A stretch of DNA of 62,033 nt from an uncultured Magnetospirillum sp. (GCF_903853455.1 NZ_CAINTR010000166.1:1-62033); one strand, 5' to 3'. Positions 9,687-18,536 are shown, counted from the stretch's first letter. Translations and numbers: made by a program. The notes: a model not told the origin generated them from the letters alone.

Positions 9687-9793
9687 GTCGTCATTCCCGC
9701 GAAAGCGGGAATCCATGGGTCGGGCGATCCTATGGCGAGGGGCTTGCGTCGAATCTTGACCCGGCATGGACTCCCGCTTTCGCGAGAGTGACG
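9687..9793. repeat. REPIN-like composite palindromic repeat, copy 1
   Basis: Two inverted palindromic units flank ~48 variable bases. The left arm has GTCATTCCCGCGAAAGCGGG and then AATCCATG; the right arm, in the opposite orientation, has CATGGACTCCCGC and TTTCGCGAGAGTGACG. Copies of the same size and layout occur at 21797-21901 and 49677-49782. The remaining bases of this 403-base gap (9506-9908) hold no gene I can support. Confidence 0.85.
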
Positions 9794-9908
9794 AAAGACG
9801 ACGGGGGTGACGGAAAGGGGAGGGGAGAACCCTTCCGAGGGACTATCCATCCTCCGCGTTTCGCGCCACACTCGCCGCCTCCGCCCCCGACCGCCGAGTG
9901 CAACCGCC

Positions 9909-10682
9909 ATGACCGCCTGTCCTCCCGAATTCGTGACCCTGGCCGAACGCTTGGCCGACGCCGCCCGGCCGGTGGTGCGCAAGTACTTCCGTACGCCGGT
10001 GGCGGTGGACGACAAGGCTGACGACAGCCCGGTGACCATCGCCGACCGCGAGGTCGAGGCCGCCATGCGCGCCATCCTGACCGCCGAGGTGCCCGATCAC
10101 GGCATCCTGGGCGAGGAGCACGGCCAGACCAATTGCGACGCCGAATGGGTGTGGGTGCTGGACCCCATCGACGGCACCGCCGCCTTCATCACCGGCAAGC
10201 CCAGCTTCGGCACCCTGATTTCCCTGGCCCATCGCGGCCGGCCGGTGCTGGGGATCATCGATCAGGCCTTCACCGACGAGCGCTGGCTGGGCGCCGCCGG
10301 GCGGCCGACTACCTTGAACAACGCGCCCGCCACGGTGCGGGCCTGCCCCGACCTCGCCCATGCCTACGCCTTCACCACCGCGCCCGAACTGTTCTGTCCC
10401 CGGACCCGGCCGGGCTGGGACCGCCTCGCCGCCCGGGTCAAGCGGGTCCGCTACGGCTGCGACTGCTACGCCTACGCCCTGCTGGCCTCGGGCTTCGTCG
10501 ACGTGGTGGTGGAGGCCGGCCTCAAGCCCTACGACTACGCCGCCCTGGTGCCGGTGGTCGAAGGGGCGGGGGGAATTATGACCGACTGGTCGGGCAACCC
10601 CTTGACCATTCACTCCGACGGCCGGGTCTGCGCCGCCGGCGACAAGCGCGTCCACGCGGCGGCGCTGGCGGTGCTGGCGTGA
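9909..10682 (+). CDS. hisN: Histidinol-phosphatase, inositol monophosphatase family
   Basis: A 257-residue Mg-dependent phosphatase of the inositol monophosphatase superfamily. Metal-binding motifs are GEEHG (about residue 71), DPIDGTAAF (about residue 87) and the late PYDYAAL block. In alphaproteobacteria this subgroup removes phosphate from histidinol phosphate, the penultimate step of histidine synthesis, which is why hisN is suggested; inositol or nucleotide phosphate substrates are not excluded. Upstream in-frame ATG codons lie in non-conserved DNA, so the start at MTACPPEF is preferred. Its stop overlaps the nth GTG start as GTGA. Confidence 0.85.
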   Translation: MTACPPEFVTLAERLADAARPVVRKYFRTPVAVDDKADDSPVTIADREVEAAMRAILTAEVPDHGILGEEHGQTNCDAEWVWVLDPIDGTAAFITGKPSFGTLISLAHRGRPVLGIIDQAFTDERWLGAAGRPTTLNNAPATVRACPDLAHAYAFTTAPELFCPRTRPGWDRLAARVKRVRYGCDCYAYALLASGFVDVVVEAGLKPYDYAALVPVVEGAGGIMTDWSGNPLTIHSDGRVCAAGDKRVHAAALAVLA

Positions 10683-11317
10683 CGCCCCAGCAGGCCGACG
10701 AATTCTACGCCCGGCTGGCGGCGGTCAATCCCGAGCCGAAAAGCGAGTTGATTCATTCCGACCCCTATACCCTGCTGGTGGCGGTGGTGCTGTCGGCCCA
10801 GGCCACCGACGTGGGGGTCAACAAGGCCACCGGGCCGCTGTTCGCCACGGTGAACACCCCGGCGGCCATGGTGGCGCTGGGCGAGGAGCGTCTGGCCGAG
10901 GCGATCCGCACCATCGGTCTCTACAAGACCAAGGCCAGGAACGTCATCGCCCTGTCGCGCATTCTGCTGGACCAGCACGGCGGCCAAGTGCCGCGCGACC
11001 GCGCGGCACTGGAGGCGCTGCCCGGCGTCGGGCGCAAGACCGCCAACGTGGTCCTCAACGTCGCTTTCGGCGAGCCCACCATCGCGGTGGACACCCATTG
11101 CTTCCGGGTCGGCAACCGCACCGGGCTGGCGCCGGGCAAGACGGTGCTGGAGGTGGAGCAGGGCCTGCTTCAGGCGACGCCGGCCCGCTGGCTGGAGCAT
11201 GCCCACCACTGGCTGATCCTGCACGGCCGCTATGTCTGCAAGGCGCGCAAGCCCGACTGCCTCGCCTGCATCGTGCGCGATCTGTGCGGCTTCAAGGGCA
11301 AGGAAGGGGGCTGCTGA
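10679..11317 (+). CDS. nth: Endonuclease III
   Basis: A 212-residue base-excision repair DNA glycosylase/AP lyase for oxidised pyrimidines. It has the helix-hairpin-helix LPGVGRKTAN with the catalytic lysine, the catalytic aspartate in VDTHCFRV, and a C-terminal [4Fe-4S] site with exact C-x6-C-x2-C-x5-C spacing. Start is a GTG overlapping the hisN stop, so the two genes are coupled; the longer frame upstream is a shadow of hisN. Confidence 0.95.
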   Translation: MTPQQADEFYARLAAVNPEPKSELIHSDPYTLLVAVVLSAQATDVGVNKATGPLFATVNTPAAMVALGEERLAEAIRTIGLYKTKARNVIALSRILLDQHGGQVPRDRAALEALPGVGRKTANVVLNVAFGEPTIAVDTHCFRVGNRTGLAPGKTVLEVEQGLLQATPARWLEHAHHWLILHGRYVCKARKPDCLACIVRDLCGFKGKEGGC

Positions 11318-11334
11318 ACCTGGCCGGCCGACGT

Positions 11335-11739
11335 TCAGCCGACGAGGCGTTGGTCCCGTCGACGCGCCAGGCCGGTGAAGGTTTCGTGGCGGCCCATGTG
11401 GTCGATCCAGCGCCCCCCCAGATGCATCAGGGTGCGACGGTCGATGGCCTGGAGAGTTCCGCTCCGCCAATCCTCCAGCAGACGGTGGACGGTGACGGCG
11501 AAGGCGGCGTGTTCGCCGATGGCGTGGCGCTCGTCCGATCCGACCGAGGCCAGATCCGTGCGGGCGAAGTGATGGTCCACGGCGCGGACCAGCGCTTCCA
11601 GCGCCTTTTGCACCACCACCCTCGGCGCCTTCACGGTGAAGGCGACGTGGAGTTCGTTCAACAGGCTGAGCACCAGACGATGCTCGGCATCAATGGCGTC
11701 GTCGCCGGTCGACAAGCGATTGTCCCAGATCGCGATCAT
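11335..11739 (-). CDS. Hemerythrin-like protein with degenerate metal site
   Basis: A 134-residue four-helix hemerythrin-fold protein (starts MIAIWDNRLSTGDDAIDAEHR). The first histidine ligand and a second (HHF) are present, but the usual HxxxE has threonine at the glutamate position (HFART), the HxxxH pair is shifted (HAIGEH) and the last HxxxxD is HMGRHE. It may not hold a normal di-iron centre. The start was chosen for a GGGGA ribosome-binding site about nine bases upstream; ATG codons at 11748 and further up are alternatives. It is convergent with nth, 17 bases away. Confidence 0.75.
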   Translation of the reverse strand: MIAIWDNRLSTGDDAIDAEHRLVLSLLNELHVAFTVKAPRVVVQKALEALVRAVDHHFARTDLASVGSDERHAIGEHAAFAVTVHRLLEDWRSGTLQAIDRRTLMHLGGRWIDHMGRHETFTGLARRRDQRLVG

Positions 11740-11862
11740 GCTGCCCATTCCCCAATGGTCACTTTTCGCCTGAGTCCAATTTGCACTGGAATCCCCCCCG
11801 GGAGGGAGAGGGGAAACGGATAGACTAAGGGTTAGGGTCATTCCCCCACCCCGCCCCGACTC

Positions 11863-12717
11863 CTATACCAAAGATGACACCTCTTCCGCGATCAGCCAGT
11901 CCAGGCTGTGACGGCCCTGGACGGGAGCCAGCACCTTCGCCAGCCAAGCCAAGGCCTCCGTCAGCGCCTCCTCCAGCCGCCAGGGCGGATTGATCACCAG
12001 CAGGCCGCTGCCGTTGAGCCGGAAGGGGTCGTCGTCGGGGCGGATCAGCAGTTCGGCGGCCAGGGTCTTGGGGCCGCCCTCGTCCTTGATCGCCTGATGG
12101 AACCGGCGCACCGGCTCGCGCCCCTTGATGGGATACCACACCAGGACGATGCCGGTCGGCCACAGCTTGCGCATGCGGCGCAAGGCGACGCGGAGGCGCT
12201 CCAACTCGTCCTTGACCTCGAACGGAGGGTCGATCAGCACCAGACCGCGCCGTTCTGGCGGTGGCAACAGTCCCTTGGCCGCCACATAGCCGTCGAGATG
12301 ATGGACCCCGACCCGCCGGTCACCGGCGAAGCGCCGCCGTAGTTCGACCACGTCCTCGGGATGCAGTTCCACCAGCGCCAGGCGATCCTGCGGCCGCATC
12401 ATGGCGCGGATCACTTCCGGCGAACCGGGATACCAGCGCAGGCCGCCCCCTTGGTTCCAGGTACGCACCGCCGTCAGGTAAGGCTCGAACGCGGCGGGCA
12501 CGTCGGACCGGTCGAGGATCTTGGCGATGCCGTCGCGGTATTCGCCGGTCTTGTCGGCGGCGACGGACTCAAGGTCGTAGGCGCCGAGACCGGCATGGGT
12601 GTCCAGCGCGAAGAACGGCGTGTCCTTGCGCTTCAGGGATTCGACCACGAGGGCGAGCGCCGCGTGCTTCATCACATCGGCGAAATTGCCGGCGTGATAG
12701 GCGTGACGGTAATTCAT
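11863..12717 (-). CDS. rlmJ: 23S rRNA (adenine2030-N6)-methyltransferase RlmJ
   Basis: A 284-residue SAM-dependent methyltransferase that modifies A2030 of 23S rRNA. It begins MNYRHAYHAGNFADVMKH, the characteristic RlmJ N-terminus, has the LDTHAGLGAYDL SAM region near residue 40 and the catalytic LIDPPFE motif near residue 165. Length matches the family. It stands alone between the hemerythrin-like gene and an AT-rich gap. Confidence 0.94.
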   Translation of the reverse strand: MNYRHAYHAGNFADVMKHAALALVVESLKRKDTPFFALDTHAGLGAYDLESVAADKTGEYRDGIAKILDRSDVPAAFEPYLTAVRTWNQGGGLRWYPGSPEVIRAMMRPQDRLALVELHPEDVVELRRRFAGDRRVGVHHLDGYVAAKGLLPPPERRGLVLIDPPFEVKDELERLRVALRRMRKLWPTGIVLVWYPIKGREPVRRFHQAIKDEGGPKTLAAELLIRPDDDPFRLNGSGLLVINPPWRLEEALTEALAWLAKVLAPVQGRHSLDWLIAEEVSSLV

Positions 12718-13342
12718 GGCGGCCCACCGACTGATTCTTTCCCAGGGAAGGGGCGACCATAGGGCAGTCGGCGGTCGGAAGAAAGCCCTCTGCCGTCTGG
12801 TCCGGCGCGATGGAGAACATGAGGTAGAATAGCATGGGGATCAAGTCATCCCCATGGTTTATTTTAGAATAAGTGTAATTTTTTGGGCCCATGAAGATGT
12901 CGTCGCACAATCGGCTAAAACTCGCCGATGTCTTCGACCAAGACCTGGAACACTTATCCTTTTGTATCAGGTCAACACCGTACTCACGGCACCCCCTCGC
13001 ACTAAAACTGTTCATGTTAGCTACAATTTAACAAATATTGCTTTATCCTCGCTCCGCTCGGATGGAGTAGACTGCCTGCGGATGTGGTTTGCTTCGGTCC
13101 GCTTCGGGGCTGGTGACGACAATACGGCAGATTTGGTGAGTGTGACCTGAACAGTTGAAAGCAAGCACTCACAAGATGCCCGCGATGCGGGCTGGCGCGC
13201 TTGAAATGGCGTGTGGCGGTTCATCGGGCATCTTTAATGTATCCATAGTTCCCTCACAATCGCCGGCTAAGGTGGAACTGTGGCGGATAATCGGGGATGT
13301 GGAGCGTTGCTTGCGCAGGCCGCTCCTCATGGGGAGGGAGTC
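12718..13342. other. AT-rich intergenic region with hairpins
   Basis: These 625 bases are clearly lower in GC than the flanks and I find no coding sequence I trust; short frames on both strands have no family character. It holds a 9-bp stem hairpin at 12833-12856 (CATGGGGAT/ATCCCCATG) followed by GTTTATTTT, and a 10-bp inverted repeat AAGATGCCCG (13173-13182) and CGGGCATCTT (13225-13234) with a 42-base interior. It may be decayed horizontally acquired DNA or hold a small RNA. The ribosome-binding site GGGAGGGAG for the next gene is at its right end. Confidence 0.5.
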
Positions 13343-13866
13343 ATGAGTACGTCGGATATATATCTTTCGGGTGTGGAGCGGACCTTCGGCAGCGACGAGA
13401 TCATCGTCAGCAAGACGATACCAAGGGCCGTATCATCTATGCCAACGAAGTCTTCCTGCGCATGGCTGGATACTCGGAAACCGAGATTCTAAACCAGCCG
13501 CACAGCATCATCCGCCATCCCGACATGCCGCGTTGCGTGTTCAAATTGCTGTGGGACACCATCGCTGCCGGCAAGGAAATCTTCGCCTACGTCAAGAACC
13601 GGGCAAAGAACGGCGATCACTATTGGGTTCTGGCCCACGTCACCCCCACCTTCGACAAGGCCGGCACGATCATCAGCTACCACTCCAACCGCCGGTCGCC
13701 GCGCCGCGAAGCGGTGGAGAAGGCGGAAGGATTGTATCGGCAACTGCTCGCCATCGAACAGAGCAACCCCGACCGCAAGGCTGGAATGGACGCGTCCTTC
13801 CAGGCCGTGCTCGCCACGCTGCAAAACGCCGGAGTGCCCTACGATGAATTCGTCTTCACTCTCTAA
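13343..13866 (+). pseudogene. Aer-type PAS domain protein, frameshifted
   Basis: A stand-alone PAS protein (~174 residues if restored) of the FAD-binding Aer type, with [27 protein letters not shown] and a helical tail. Reading from the ATG at 13343 gives MSTSDIYL to EIIVSKT, then the frame must move back one base at 13417-13418 (ACGATACC where ACGGATACC is expected) to continue as DTKGRIIYAN. One missing G explains it; there is no classical slippery heptamer. The homologous N-terminus of the receptor at 39818 reads VSKTDLAGRITFVN without a break. The 3' end overlaps the next receptor gene by 23 bases, so the pair acts like an Aer receptor split in two. Confidence 0.8.
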
Positions 13867-15154
13867 GGCCCTGGCCGCCTGCGTCCTGGCCGCTGCCCTG
13901 TGCGCCGTCGGCGCCATCATCGCCCTGACGCGCGACGCGGCGCTGGATGCCGCCGCCATGGCTCTGGCCTCGGTGGCCGCCCTGGGCGCCCTGCTGTTCA
14001 TCAACCGTGCCCGCACCTCGGTCCATCGCGCCTGCGGCGTGCTGGCCGAAGCCGGCGGCGGCCGGCTCGACGCCCGCGTCATCGGCATCCGGGAGGGCGG
14101 GACCCTGGGGCGGCTCGACAAGTCCATCAACCGCCTGCTCGACCTGACCGAGGTGTTCACCAAGGAAGCCGACGCCGCCATGGCGTTGACCTCCGAGGGC
14201 CGCTATTTCCGTCACATCCTGACCGACGGCATGGTGGGTGAATTCGCCGACCACGCTCGTCTGATCAACCGGGCGCTGAGCGAAATGGAACTCCGCGCCA
14301 AGACCTTCACCAGCGAGGCCACCAGCGTCGGCGACAACATCAAGCATGTGACCGGTGTGGTCGCCGCCACCGCCACCGAGCTGGAAGCCACCGCTCGCCA
14401 GATGTCGGACATCGCCAACCAGACCAGCGACACCTCGACCCGCGTCGCCGCCGCCGCCGAGGACGCCTCCAGCCACGTGGAAACCGTGGCCGCCGCCGCC
14501 GAGCAGGTCGCCGCCGGCATCCGCGAAGTGGCCGCGCGCATCCAGCATTCCGCCGAGATGGCCCAGGAGACGGTGCGGGTCGCCACCGAGACCGACGCCG
14601 CCATCAACGGCCTCAACCAGGCCGCCCAGAAGATCGGCGAGGTGGTCAACCTGATCACCGAGATCGCCAGCCAGACCAACCTGCTGGCGCTGAACGCCAC
14701 CATCGAGGCCGCCCGTGCCGGAGAAGCCGGCAAAGGCTTCGCGGTGGTGGCCAACGAGGTCAAGCATCTGGCCAACCAGACCGCGCGGGCCACCGACGAG
14801 ATTTCCAACCAGATCGACAGCATGCGCTCCGCCACCCATCAGGCGGTGGACGCGGTCCGCAACATCGCCGGCAAGATCCGCGAGATCAACGACAACGCCA
14901 CCGGTATCGCCGCCACCACCGAACAGCAGAGTGCCGCCGTCGCCGATATGAGCCGGTCCATCCGCACCGTGGCCGCCGACGTCCAGACCGTCGCCAACAC
15001 TATCGGCGACGTCGCCTCCACCGCCGGCACCGCCACCGAGGCGGCGGGGCAGGTGCTGATCGCCGCCGGCGATCTGGCGGCCCGCACCGTCGGCATGAAC
15101 GACGATATCGACGCCTTCGTCGGGAGGGTTTGTGTCTCTATTCGCAACGGTTGA
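13844..15154 (+). CDS. Methyl-accepting chemotaxis protein lacking its own sensor
   Basis: A 436-residue receptor with two close transmembrane helices (about 7-27 and 36-52), a HAMP region, then a signalling domain with tip [18 protein letters not shown] near residue 273. It has virtually no periplasmic loop, so input must come from the cytoplasm, most simply from the PAS protein encoded just upstream and overlapping its start. E. coli Aer has the same order (PAS, membrane anchor, HAMP, signalling) in one chain. No CheR-binding pentapeptide is seen at the C-terminus. Its 3' end overlaps the HD-GYP gene by 23 bases. Confidence 0.9.
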   Translation: MNSSSLSKALAACVLAAALCAVGAIIALTRDAALDAAAMALASVAALGALLFINRARTSVHRACGVLAEAGGGRLDARVIGIREGGTLGRLDKSINRLLDLTEVFTKEADAAMALTSEGRYFRHILTDGMVGEFADHARLINRALSEMELRAKTFTSEATSVGDNIKHVTGVVAATATELEATARQMSDIANQTSDTSTRVAAAAEDASSHVETVAAAAEQVAAGIREVAARIQHSAEMAQETVRVATETDAAINGLNQAAQKIGEVVNLITEIASQTNLLALNATIEAARAGEAGKGFAVVANEVKHLANQTARATDEISNQIDSMRSATHQAVDAVRNIAGKIREINDNATGIAATTEQQSAAVADMSRSIRTVAADVQTVANTIGDVASTAGTATEAAGQVLIAAGDLAARTVGMNDDIDAFVGRVCVSIRNG

Positions 15155-16553
15155 CCCGCTGCCCCCCAAGAACGGGGACAACCCCACGCTGGCGGCCACC
15201 ATGGCAGAAGCCCTCGACAGCATCGACCTTGCCGTTCTGGTCCTCGACGCCGATTTCCGCATCGCCTTTGTCAACGACCGCTATCGGCAGATCTTCGATA
15301 TCAACGAAAGCCTCTGCCGAAGCGGGGCCAATTTCGTCGATCTGGTCTGGTTCCTCGCTGATCGCGGCGAGTTCGGGGCCGGTGAGGTCGAGGCCATCGT
15401 CACCGAGCGGCTGTCGCCAATCCATGAGCGGAAAAAGGTTCGTCTGGTGCGCGTGCGGCCCGATGGCCGCGTGCAGGAGGAAACCGGAGCCCCGTTGACC
15501 AGCGGCGGCTACACCTACAGCTTCGCCGACGTCACCGCCCAGCACCGCGCCTCCGAACAGATGAAGGCCGCCAACCGCGCCACCGTCCAGGCCTTGGCCG
15601 ACTTGGCCGAGTTCCGCGACAACGACACCGGGGACCACGTGGTGCGGGTTGCCCGGCTGACCCACGAGATTACCCGTAGCCTCGGCCATGCCCAGGCCTT
15701 TCCCGACGAGATCACCCGGGACTTCCGCGATCAGGTCGGCGTGGCCAGCATCCTCCACGACATCGGCAAGGTCGCCATCTCCGATGAGATCCTGCGGAAG
15801 TCCGGTCCGCTGGACGCTGCCGAACGGCAGATGATGCAGGCCCATTCGGCCGCCGGAGCCGCCATTCTCAGCAAGGCCCTGGGGCAGGCGCCAGATAGCT
15901 CTTATCTACGCATGGCCGCCGACATCGCCCGCCATCACCACGAGCACTATGACGGCGACGGCTACCCGAACGGTCTTCGGAAGGACGAGATCCCACTGGC
16001 GGCGCGCATCGTCGCCGTCGCCGACGTTTTCGACGCCTTGACCAGCGCCAGGCCCTATAAGGAGCCCTGGCCGGAGGAGAAGGCCGTCGCCTATCTCATC
16101 GATCAGGCTGGACGGCAGTTCGACCCGCAGGTCATCTCCGCTGCCGTGTCGGCCCTCAAGGATCGCGGCCAAACCCCGGTCATCCGCTGGACCGAGGCCA
16201 TGAGCGTCGGCAACCCCGTCCTCGACCGCGACCATCGGGCCCTGATCGGACTGGTCAACCAGCTCAGCCTGCCGGCCAACCGTGAAGACCATACCGTCCT
16301 TGAATTCGTGCTCGACGAGTTGCTGGACTACACCGTCGCCCATTTCTCCCGGGAAGAGGAATATCTGCGGCAAATCCTCTTCCCCGGATACGACCGGCAC
16401 AAAGCCATCCATCGCAAGCTGACCGAGGAACTGGTCGCCATCCGCTCCAACTTCAGGGCCGGCAAGCGGGACGTCGGCGAGGATGTGGCCTGTTTCGTCG
16501 GCGACTGGCTGCGGAACCACATCCTGCGGGAAGACCAGACCTACATGGCCTGA
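15132..16553 (+). CDS. PAS / HD-GYP / hemerythrin c-di-GMP phosphodiesterase
   Basis: A 473-residue cytoplasmic fusion. Residues ~25-140 form a PAS domain ([16 protein letters not shown]). Residues ~155-335 form an HD-GYP phosphodiesterase with HDIGK near residue 209, [12 protein letters not shown] near 268 and [13 protein letters not shown]. Residues ~350-473 are a hemerythrin domain with a complete ligand set (DRDHR, HFSREE, HKAIH, HILRED). HD-GYP domains hydrolyse c-di-GMP; a di-iron hemerythrin would let oxygen or redox state control this. The GTG start has GGGAGGG just upstream and overlaps the receptor gene, so PAS protein, receptor and phosphodiesterase form one operon. Confidence 0.92.
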   Translation: MSLFATVDPLPPKNGDNPTLAATMAEALDSIDLAVLVLDADFRIAFVNDRYRQIFDINESLCRSGANFVDLVWFLADRGEFGAGEVEAIVTERLSPIHERKKVRLVRVRPDGRVQEETGAPLTSGGYTYSFADVTAQHRASEQMKAANRATVQALADLAEFRDNDTGDHVVRVARLTHEITRSLGHAQAFPDEITRDFRDQVGVASILHDIGKVAISDEILRKSGPLDAAERQMMQAHSAAGAAILSKALGQAPDSSYLRMAADIARHHHEHYDGDGYPNGLRKDEIPLAARIVAVADVFDALTSARPYKEPWPEEKAVAYLIDQAGRQFDPQVISAAVSALKDRGQTPVIRWTEAMSVGNPVLDRDHRALIGLVNQLSLPANREDHTVLEFVLDELLDYTVAHFSREEEYLRQILFPGYDRHKAIHRKLTEELVAIRSNFRAGKRDVGEDVACFVGDWLRNHILREDQTYMA

Positions 16554-16592
16554 CGGCTCCCGCGCCATAAGGCGCGCGGCCCCTTGGGCCTA

Positions 16593-16629
16593 ACCAAGCC
16601 GCGATGAGTCCCGCTCATCGCGGCTTGGT
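16593..16629. terminator. Strong bidirectional hairpin terminator
   Basis: A perfect 16-bp stem, ACCAAGCCGCGATGAG with its complement, around a 5-base loop, placed between two convergent genes. On the plus strand it is followed by CTTAC rather than a long T-run. The preceding bases 16561-16590 form smaller hairpins (CGCGCC..GGCGCG, GGCCC..GGGCC) that resemble the right half of the structured repeat at 24541-24656. Confidence 0.75.
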
Positions 16630-16630
16630 C

Positions 16631-18415
16631 TTACACTCCGTTGGCCAGGGCCGCTTCCACCGCCAGCTCGCGCGCCTCGCGATCCAGCCCGACCATGCGC
16701 AGGAACACCACCACCCGGTTGAGCGTGTCGGGATCGGCCTTGTCCAGACCGGTCTCGCCCAGCGCCACCAGCGCCAGCAGCAGAGTCTCGCCCACCCGCA
16801 AGCCTTCGGCGGCGGAGCGCAACATGGCCTTCAGCGCCGGCTTCGGCCCCGTCGCGGCAGGAGCGGCCGGTCCTTGCGGCACCGCCAGCCATTGGACGTC
16901 CGGCACCTTCTCTCCCACCGCCTGAAGCATCTCCAGCGCCATGCCGGCGCGGCGCTCCGCCTGATCGGCGGGCAACTCGCGGGCGCCCAGCCAGGTGGCA
17001 TAGGCCTCGGCCGGAGCGGCATCGCCGGCCCCGTTGCGGCCGAGCCGCGCCAGCAGCCACAGATCGTCGGCGGATTTGGCGGTGGCGGGATTTGACTTGG
17101 CCAGCGCCATCCAGGCGTTCGCCGTTTCCGGCCGCCCGGCGGCATGGAAGGCGCGGGCCAGGATGGGAGCGAAGGGCGCCAGGTCGGGGGTGGGCTTGAG
17201 TTCGGCCATCACCGGCGCATAGAGCCGGGCGGTGCCGCCGAAGGCCCCCCGGTCGATGCTGGCGGCCAGGATGCGGGTGACCAGTTCGGCCCGAACCGCC
17301 GGAGCCGGCTCGGCCCCCGCCCCGCGCAACAGCAGGACGCGGCCGCGCGGCGTCTTGTCGCTTTGGGCCAGGGCGGCCTGTTGTTCCGCCGAAGTGAAGG
17401 TGACGGCGCCGTAAAAGCGGCGCAGCGCATCGGTGTCCATGGCTCCCAGCGCCTCGGCCCGTTCCGCCGCCGCCAGCCGGATGTCCAGCGGCAGCGTCGT
17501 GGAGTCGATCATGGCGCGCAGCAGGGCCGGCGGCGCCGAAGTGGCGGCGTCGGCCGGCAGCGCCATGTTGGCGGCCTTGAAGGCGGCCAGATGCAGCGGC
17601 GTCGGATTGGGCAGCTTGTCCACCTTGGCCGGCGGGGTGCCGCTCATGGCCTCGGCGGCGGCGATGAAGGCGTGGTCGGCATCCTTGCGGTCACGCATCA
17701 GGTCCAGCGCCATGTTGGCTTCCAGAACCTTGCCTGCGGTCAGCATGCAGAACACCTGCATCCTGGGATCGCTGGAGCCGCCTCCGGCGTTGGCGGTGGC
17801 GGCTTCGGCGCAGGCGGATTTGGCGTCGCCCGCCAGCAGGAAGGTATCGACCTTGAGCCGCGACAGGCCGGGAGAGCTCAGCGCCCCCGGCGCCGCCTTG
17901 AGCAGCGCCGCCAGTCCCTCGACTTCGCCCAGGGCGAACAGCCGCTCGGCCCGCAACTCCAGCAGCGGTGGCACCAGGCCCCTGCCGCCCTCGGGCGCGG
18001 TGGCGGCGGTCAGCAGCAGGCGGCGCTCCAGCGAGCGCAGGGTCCGCGACCCCGGCGCCGCCGGCAGTTGCGGCAGGAAATGGCGTGCCACGGTCGCCGA
18101 TGTGCCTTGCCACAGATTGGGGCCCAGCCCGCCCTGCTTGTCGTCGAGTACGCCCACCGCTTCCAGGTCGGGGGCCTTCAGTTCCTCCATGTCGAAGCGT
18201 CCGCTGGCCGCCGGCTTGGGCGGCGCGGTGTCCAGCAGGGGCGACGGCACCACCTTGAGGAAGGCGGGGGCCGGTTCGTCCTGGGAGGCGGGTGGTCCCA
18301 GCGGTATGGGTTGCCCCACCGCCGATTGGGCCGAACCCGGCGAAGCGGTCAGCAGCAGCGGAACCCCGACGGCCAGGGCCAGGGCGACAGAGCGACTAGC
18401 GCGGGAACTTTTCAT
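16631..18415 (-). CDS. Secreted helical-repeat protein of unknown function
   Basis: A 594-residue alanine-rich protein with a clear signal peptide (basic start, hydrophobic VALALAVGVPLLLTA, cleavage near SPGSAQ). The mature part has a proline-rich linker (about 35-70) and then predicted antiparallel helices typical of a TPR/alpha-solenoid fold. No catalytic motif is visible. I do not recognise a characterised family, though long Ala-rich proteins of this kind recur in Rhodospirillales. It is coupled to a 46-residue membrane protein gene that overlaps its start by 20 bases, and likely works in the periplasm with it. Confidence 0.8.
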   Translation of the reverse strand: MKSSRASRSVALALAVGVPLLLTASPGSAQSAVGQPIPLGPPASQDEPAPAFLKVVPSPLLDTAPPKPAASGRFDMEELKAPDLEAVGVLDDKQGGLGPNLWQGTSATVARHFLPQLPAAPGSRTLRSLERRLLLTAATAPEGGRGLVPPLLELRAERLFALGEVEGLAALLKAAPGALSSPGLSRLKVDTFLLAGDAKSACAEAATANAGGGSSDPRMQVFCMLTAGKVLEANMALDLMRDRKDADHAFIAAAEAMSGTPPAKVDKLPNPTPLHLAAFKAANMALPADAATSAPPALLRAMIDSTTLPLDIRLAAAERAEALGAMDTDALRRFYGAVTFTSAEQQAALAQSDKTPRGRVLLLRGAGAEPAPAVRAELVTRILAASIDRGAFGGTARLYAPVMAELKPTPDLAPFAPILARAFHAAGRPETANAWMALAKSNPATAKSADDLWLLARLGRNGAGDAAPAEAYATWLGARELPADQAERRAGMALEMLQAVGEKVPDVQWLAVPQGPAAPAATGPKPALKAMLRSAAEGLRVGETLLLALVALGETGLDKADPDTLNRVVVFLRMVGLDREARELAVEAALANGV

Positions 18416-18536
18416 CCGGGACCACCTTCTCGACCTTCGCCGAAGGCGGCGGCGGGTCCCAAGAGGAAAGAAGCAAGGCGCCGCCGGTCACGACGACCAA
18501 CAGCGCGACAACCAACAGGATGGCGATTCTGCTCAT
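18396..18536 (-). CDS. Small membrane protein, 46 residues
   Basis: A short gene starting ATG at 18536 and ending TAG at 18396. It encodes MSRIAILLVVALLVVVTG, one transmembrane helix or uncleaved signal anchor, then SSWDPPPPSAKVEKVVPDE and a short basic end. Its 3' end overlaps the start of the following secreted protein by 20 bases, in another frame, which suggests coupled translation. The Trp-Asp-Pro-rich segment after the helix and the charged, regular C-terminus look selected rather than random. Function unknown. Confidence 0.65.
   Translation of the reverse strand: MSRIAILLVVALLVVVTGGALLLSSWDPPPPSAKVEKVVPDEKFPR

Noticed and set aside
9687-9793. CRISPR-like palindromic repeats
   Set aside because: Only two inverted arms per locus, no regularly spaced direct repeats and no cas genes; they fit REP/REPIN elements.
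12569-13224. Short frames in the AT-rich gap upstream of the PAS gene
   Set aside because: No ribosome-binding sites, no domains, and overlap of rlmJ by one of them; not supported as genes.
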